Assembly (NCBI GenBank): GCA_934503275.1
Contig: CAKSVD010000013.1
Span: forward strand, 1-64,000
DNA from: an uncultured Faecalibacterium sp.
GTDB lineage: Bacteria; Bacillota; Clostridia; Oscillospirales; Ruminococcaceae
DNA length: 64,000 nucleotides
Direction of reading: 5' to 3'
The translations under genes and the position numbers were made by a program. The notes beneath the pieces are model-generated. The model saw only the letters and a list, made by a program, of their open reading frames with translations. It was not told the origin of the DNA and searched no databases. Below are positions 62,150 through 64,000 of the stretch, piece after piece (the stretch's first letter is position 1; the number at the start of each line of letters is the position of its first letter).

Positions 62150-62272
62150 ATGAAGTTTTCACCATTGGAACTTTTACTGGTTATTTCGATAGCGGTAATC
62201 GTAGGAATCGTACTGGTAGTTCTTGTAAAGTATCTGATTCGCTATGCCATTAAGTTTTTACGCAAAAATTGA
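62150..62272 (+). CDS. 40-residue hydrophobic cationic peptide
   Basis: First gene behind the LytTR-controlled promoter. MKFSPLELLLVISIAVIVG begins a membrane helix that runs to about residue 27, followed by a basic tail ending RYAIKFLRKN. GGGAAGGATAAGC stands before ATG. It could be a pore-forming or bacteriocin-like peptide, a signal or a small regulator; there is no Gly-Gly leader and no cysteine, so it does not look like a classic AgrD precursor. Confidence 0.65.
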   Translation: MKFSPLELLLVISIAVIVGIVLVVLVKYLIRYAIKFLRKN

Positions 62273-62289
62273 AAGGACACCGATTGCCA

Positions 62290-62478
62290 ATGAAGAAAGC
62301 ATACTATGGCCTCCTTACATTTGCAATCATGAGCTTGTCTTACGATTTGTATTATTGGAACATGAGAAGTGCTGTGGGTGTTCTAAGGGCAGAAGATAAT
62401 GTACTTTGTTTATCAAGTGGAGGCATTTGCGTTCTCATAATAGTTTTTGTTGTTATAAAAAGCATCAAAAATAAATAG
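62290..62478 (+). CDS. 62-residue protein with two membrane helices
   Basis: Starts MKKAYYGLLTFAIMSLSYDL, with a second hydrophobic stretch near residues 44-58 ending KSIKNK. A TTG start at 62269, overlapping the previous stop, is an alternative and would bring GAAAGG into the coding region. It follows the 40-residue peptide after 17 bases. Function unknown. Confidence 0.6.
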   Translation: MKKAYYGLLTFAIMSLSYDLYYWNMRSAVGVLRAEDNVLCLSSGGICVLIIVFVVIKSIKNK

Positions 62479-62527
62479 ATTGATATATATTTCTGCCGCA
62501 GAATTTTATCGAGGTGAAGCGATACTG

Positions 62528-62782
62528 ATGAAAAAGATACAGAATTTTTTCTCATATGCAAAGGTAAGTGAGCTGCCAACAAATCAAATTTTTGAGTTAT
62601 TCGATTTAAGTAACAATGGAAAAGATGTTTCTCCTTATAAAATCGACTACGCAGTTAATAAAGATATTTTAGATGAATGCCAATTGGGAGCTTACGAAAG
62701 TTTGATTGAACTCAACAACGAAGTAGCTCTTTTGTATGATAATGGAAAGATCGTTGCTCTTATTGGCTATGTTGTACAGTGA
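62528..62782 (+). CDS. 84-residue soluble protein of the peptide operon
   Basis: Begins MKKIQNFFSYAKVSELPTNQ and has no membrane helix. Acidic overall, with LYDNGKIVALIGYVV at its end. GAGGTGAAG lies about 12 bases before ATG. The family is not recognised. The coding sequence is AT-rich like its neighbours. Confidence 0.6.
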   Translation: MKKIQNFFSYAKVSELPTNQIFELFDLSNNGKDVSPYKIDYAVNKDILDECQLGAYESLIELNNEVALLYDNGKIVALIGYVVQ

Positions 62783-62791
62783 GGAACTAAA

Positions 62792-62931
62792 ATGAAGAAA
62801 ACTTATTGCGTATAGTACTTCTCGGATGGTTTATACTTCTGTGGGTGGTTATGGTGTTACATATCATTCATATGTTGCAAGAGAGTTTAGGAACCGTAAA
62901 GAAACATCGAAAGGAAAAGAATCATGAGTAA
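62792..62931 (+). pseudogene. small membrane-protein gene with a probable frameshift
   Basis: ATG AAG AAA ACT opens a frame that stops after seven codons. One frame over, from TTG at 62806, runs a 41-residue protein with a good membrane helix (LRIVLLGWFILLWVVMVLH) and a basic tail. A one-base loss near 62803 would explain it. It could instead start at TTG. Confidence 0.5.
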
Positions 62932-63100
62932 AATTATAGGAGCTTTGCTGTTAGTTGCTCTTGCAGTGCGGTTGGTGGTGCTTTTCTTCTTTAAGCGGAA
63001 TATTGTTCTGAATGAAATATCGTTGGTACTGTTTATAGCTGTTTTCGTGGTTGCCGTTATTGTAATGCTGGTAAAGTGGTGGAAATGGAGAACTAAATAA
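62924..63100 (+). CDS. 58-residue membrane protein
   Basis: MSKIIGALLLVALAVRLVVL begins a protein with two membrane helices (about residues 4-23 and 33-50) and a Trp-rich basic end (KWWKWRTK). AAAGGAAAAGAATC stands before ATG. It overlaps the preceding frame by eight bases. Too short for normal gene finders; it belongs to the LytTR-controlled run of tiny genes. Confidence 0.6.
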   Translation: MSKIIGALLLVALAVRLVVLFFFKRNIVLNEISLVLFIAVFVVAVIVMLVKWWKWRTK

Positions 63101-63238
63101 TTTATATTACCGTGTTGAAGGACTATTTTATTATCATGCGAACTTACTATTTCGGATTTACAACCGTGAGAAGCTATTCGTGTATTTAAGGCTAAGTACA
63201 TTCTATGAAATGATTCTAGGCTTGAGGGGTGAGCAAAG

Positions 63239-63826
63239 ATGAAGCACGACAAACTGTTCCTTGTAAGAATTTTGTGCTTAATCGGAATTGCAGGAGAATT
63301 ATTGATTCCCAATAATATCATTCGTATGTTATTTGGTCTGTTTTTTGCAATAATAAGTGTTGCTTTTTTGTTGATGCACAAGAATGATATAATTTTGGAA
63401 GAAAGTGACAGAAAAAACAATTATTCAATTTCTATAATATGTATTAGCGTTATTCTACTTTTATTTATTATCGTTAGTTATATAATATTAAAAGAGTTGC
63501 GAGTCATTGTGCTATCTGATTCGCAGGAAATTTTTCTTTCAGAGATTCTCGTGTTTGGTTTTATGGCTATCTTTGGAAATTGCTCTAAAAAGCTTCCATT
63601 CAATAAGTATGTTGGTTTGCGTTTACCATGGACATTAGACGATTGTCAAACATGGAGATATGCACACATGCTTTTATATGAATTAACTTTTCCTACTATA
63701 CTTTTAGGTATTACAATTCTTTTTGCTCTGCCCAATAAATCGAAAACGGTCATGATTTGGTCAATACTATTGTATATTGGCACTCCGTCCATCCTTTCTT
63801 ATTTTTACTGCAGAAAAAGGCATTAA
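63239..63826 (+). CDS. SdpI-like immunity/membrane protein
   Basis: A 195-residue membrane protein with six likely helices (near residues 8-27, 30-48, 62-84, 98-113, 150-165, 170-188). The segment FGNCSKKLPFNKYVGLRLPWTLDD near residues 112-135, together with TWRYAHML, matches the SdpI signature (GN..PK...N..VGIR.PWTL). SdpI protects Bacillus from the killing peptide SdpC and inactivates its own repressor. GGGGTGAGC precedes the start. Its place behind the tiny peptide genes supports an immunity role. Confidence 0.78.
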   Translation: MKHDKLFLVRILCLIGIAGELLIPNNIIRMLFGLFFAIISVAFLLMHKNDIILEESDRKNNYSISIICISVILLLFIIVSYIILKELRVIVLSDSQEIFLSEILVFGFMAIFGNCSKKLPFNKYVGLRLPWTLDDCQTWRYAHMLLYELTFPTILLGITILFALPNKSKTVMIWSILLYIGTPSILSYFYCRKRH

Positions 63827-63830
63827 TAAG

Positions 63831-63968
63831 ATGCACGATTCAAATATGAAAACCATAGCTGGATGCCCAGTGTTGAGGGTCATATTGTTTGCAGCCACAC
63901 CGATTTCGTTACAAGTTTTCTCTATTTTGATACAAAATCGTGGACTTCGACGGGTTCTTGTGCTTTGA
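63831..63968 (+). CDS. possible 45-residue protein
   Basis: ATG at 63831 opens MHDSNMKTIAGCPVLRVILF, with a moderately hydrophobic centre and a stop at 63966-63968. There is no convincing ribosome binding site. It may be a real tiny gene or a fragment; the window ends 32 bases later. Confidence 0.25.
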   Translation: MHDSNMKTIAGCPVLRVILFAATPISLQVFSILIQNRGLRRVLVL

Positions 63969-64000
63969 TATCATTGATAATAGCTAGAGTGGAATTTGAG

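Overview
The window is a piece of a Faecalibacterium-like genome (Oscillospiraceae, low-G+C Firmicutes lineage but with GC-rich genes). The partial 16S gene at the left edge reads like Faecalibacterium prausnitzii from memory. Valine tRNA synthetase under a T-box, a PolA without proofreading residues and many 2-hydroxyacyl-CoA dehydratase activase genes fit that group.

Positions 1-39,300 are mostly chromosomal housekeeping. The 5' two thirds of a 16S gene lies on the minus strand behind tandem promoters. Next come a complete spoIIAA-spoIIAB-sigF operon, a valS-vanZ-folC-like operon with T-box leader, a homocysteine methyltransferase/MTHFR fusion, hflX, an Lrp regulator, a GntR-ABC operon, a glycosyltransferase, polA-tsaD-nitroreductase, nnrD, a TetM-like GTPase fused to a Rae1-type endoribonuclease domain, a split acyl-CoA dehydratase activase, a soluble kinase-like protein next to a degenerate Spo0A-like protein, a giant MacB-type ABC protein and a SpoU methyltransferase. 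Sporulation-derived regulators therefore occur twice in a lineage generally described as non-sporulating.

Positions 39,000-39,500 hold one intact tRNA-Ala(CGC) and several decayed tRNA pieces. They mark the edge of a mobile element that runs from a large serine recombinase (39,497) to at least 59,912, almost all on the minus strand. It carries ParB-like proteins, a MazF-like toxin, three XRE-type regulators (one frameshifted), a response regulator/ABC/histidine kinase cargo operon of the antimicrobial-peptide type, a MOBP-like relaxase with MobC, a MobA/MobL relaxase with an IncQ-like oriT, a primase-helicase, and only the C-terminal part of a giant SNF2-like helicase. No type IV secretion or coupling protein is visible, so it looks mobilizable and composite rather than self-conjugative.

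Positions 59,990-64,000 are visibly AT-richer. They carry an Agr-like GHKL kinase/LytTR regulator pair, divergent from a run of tiny membrane-protein genes and an SdpI-like immunity protein. Two LytTR-type direct repeats with 21-bp periodicity sit directly before a promoter for the tiny genes. This is the best candidate here for an undescribed peptide signalling, bacteriocin or immunity locus. All functions are inferred by reading the sequence; no database search was run.
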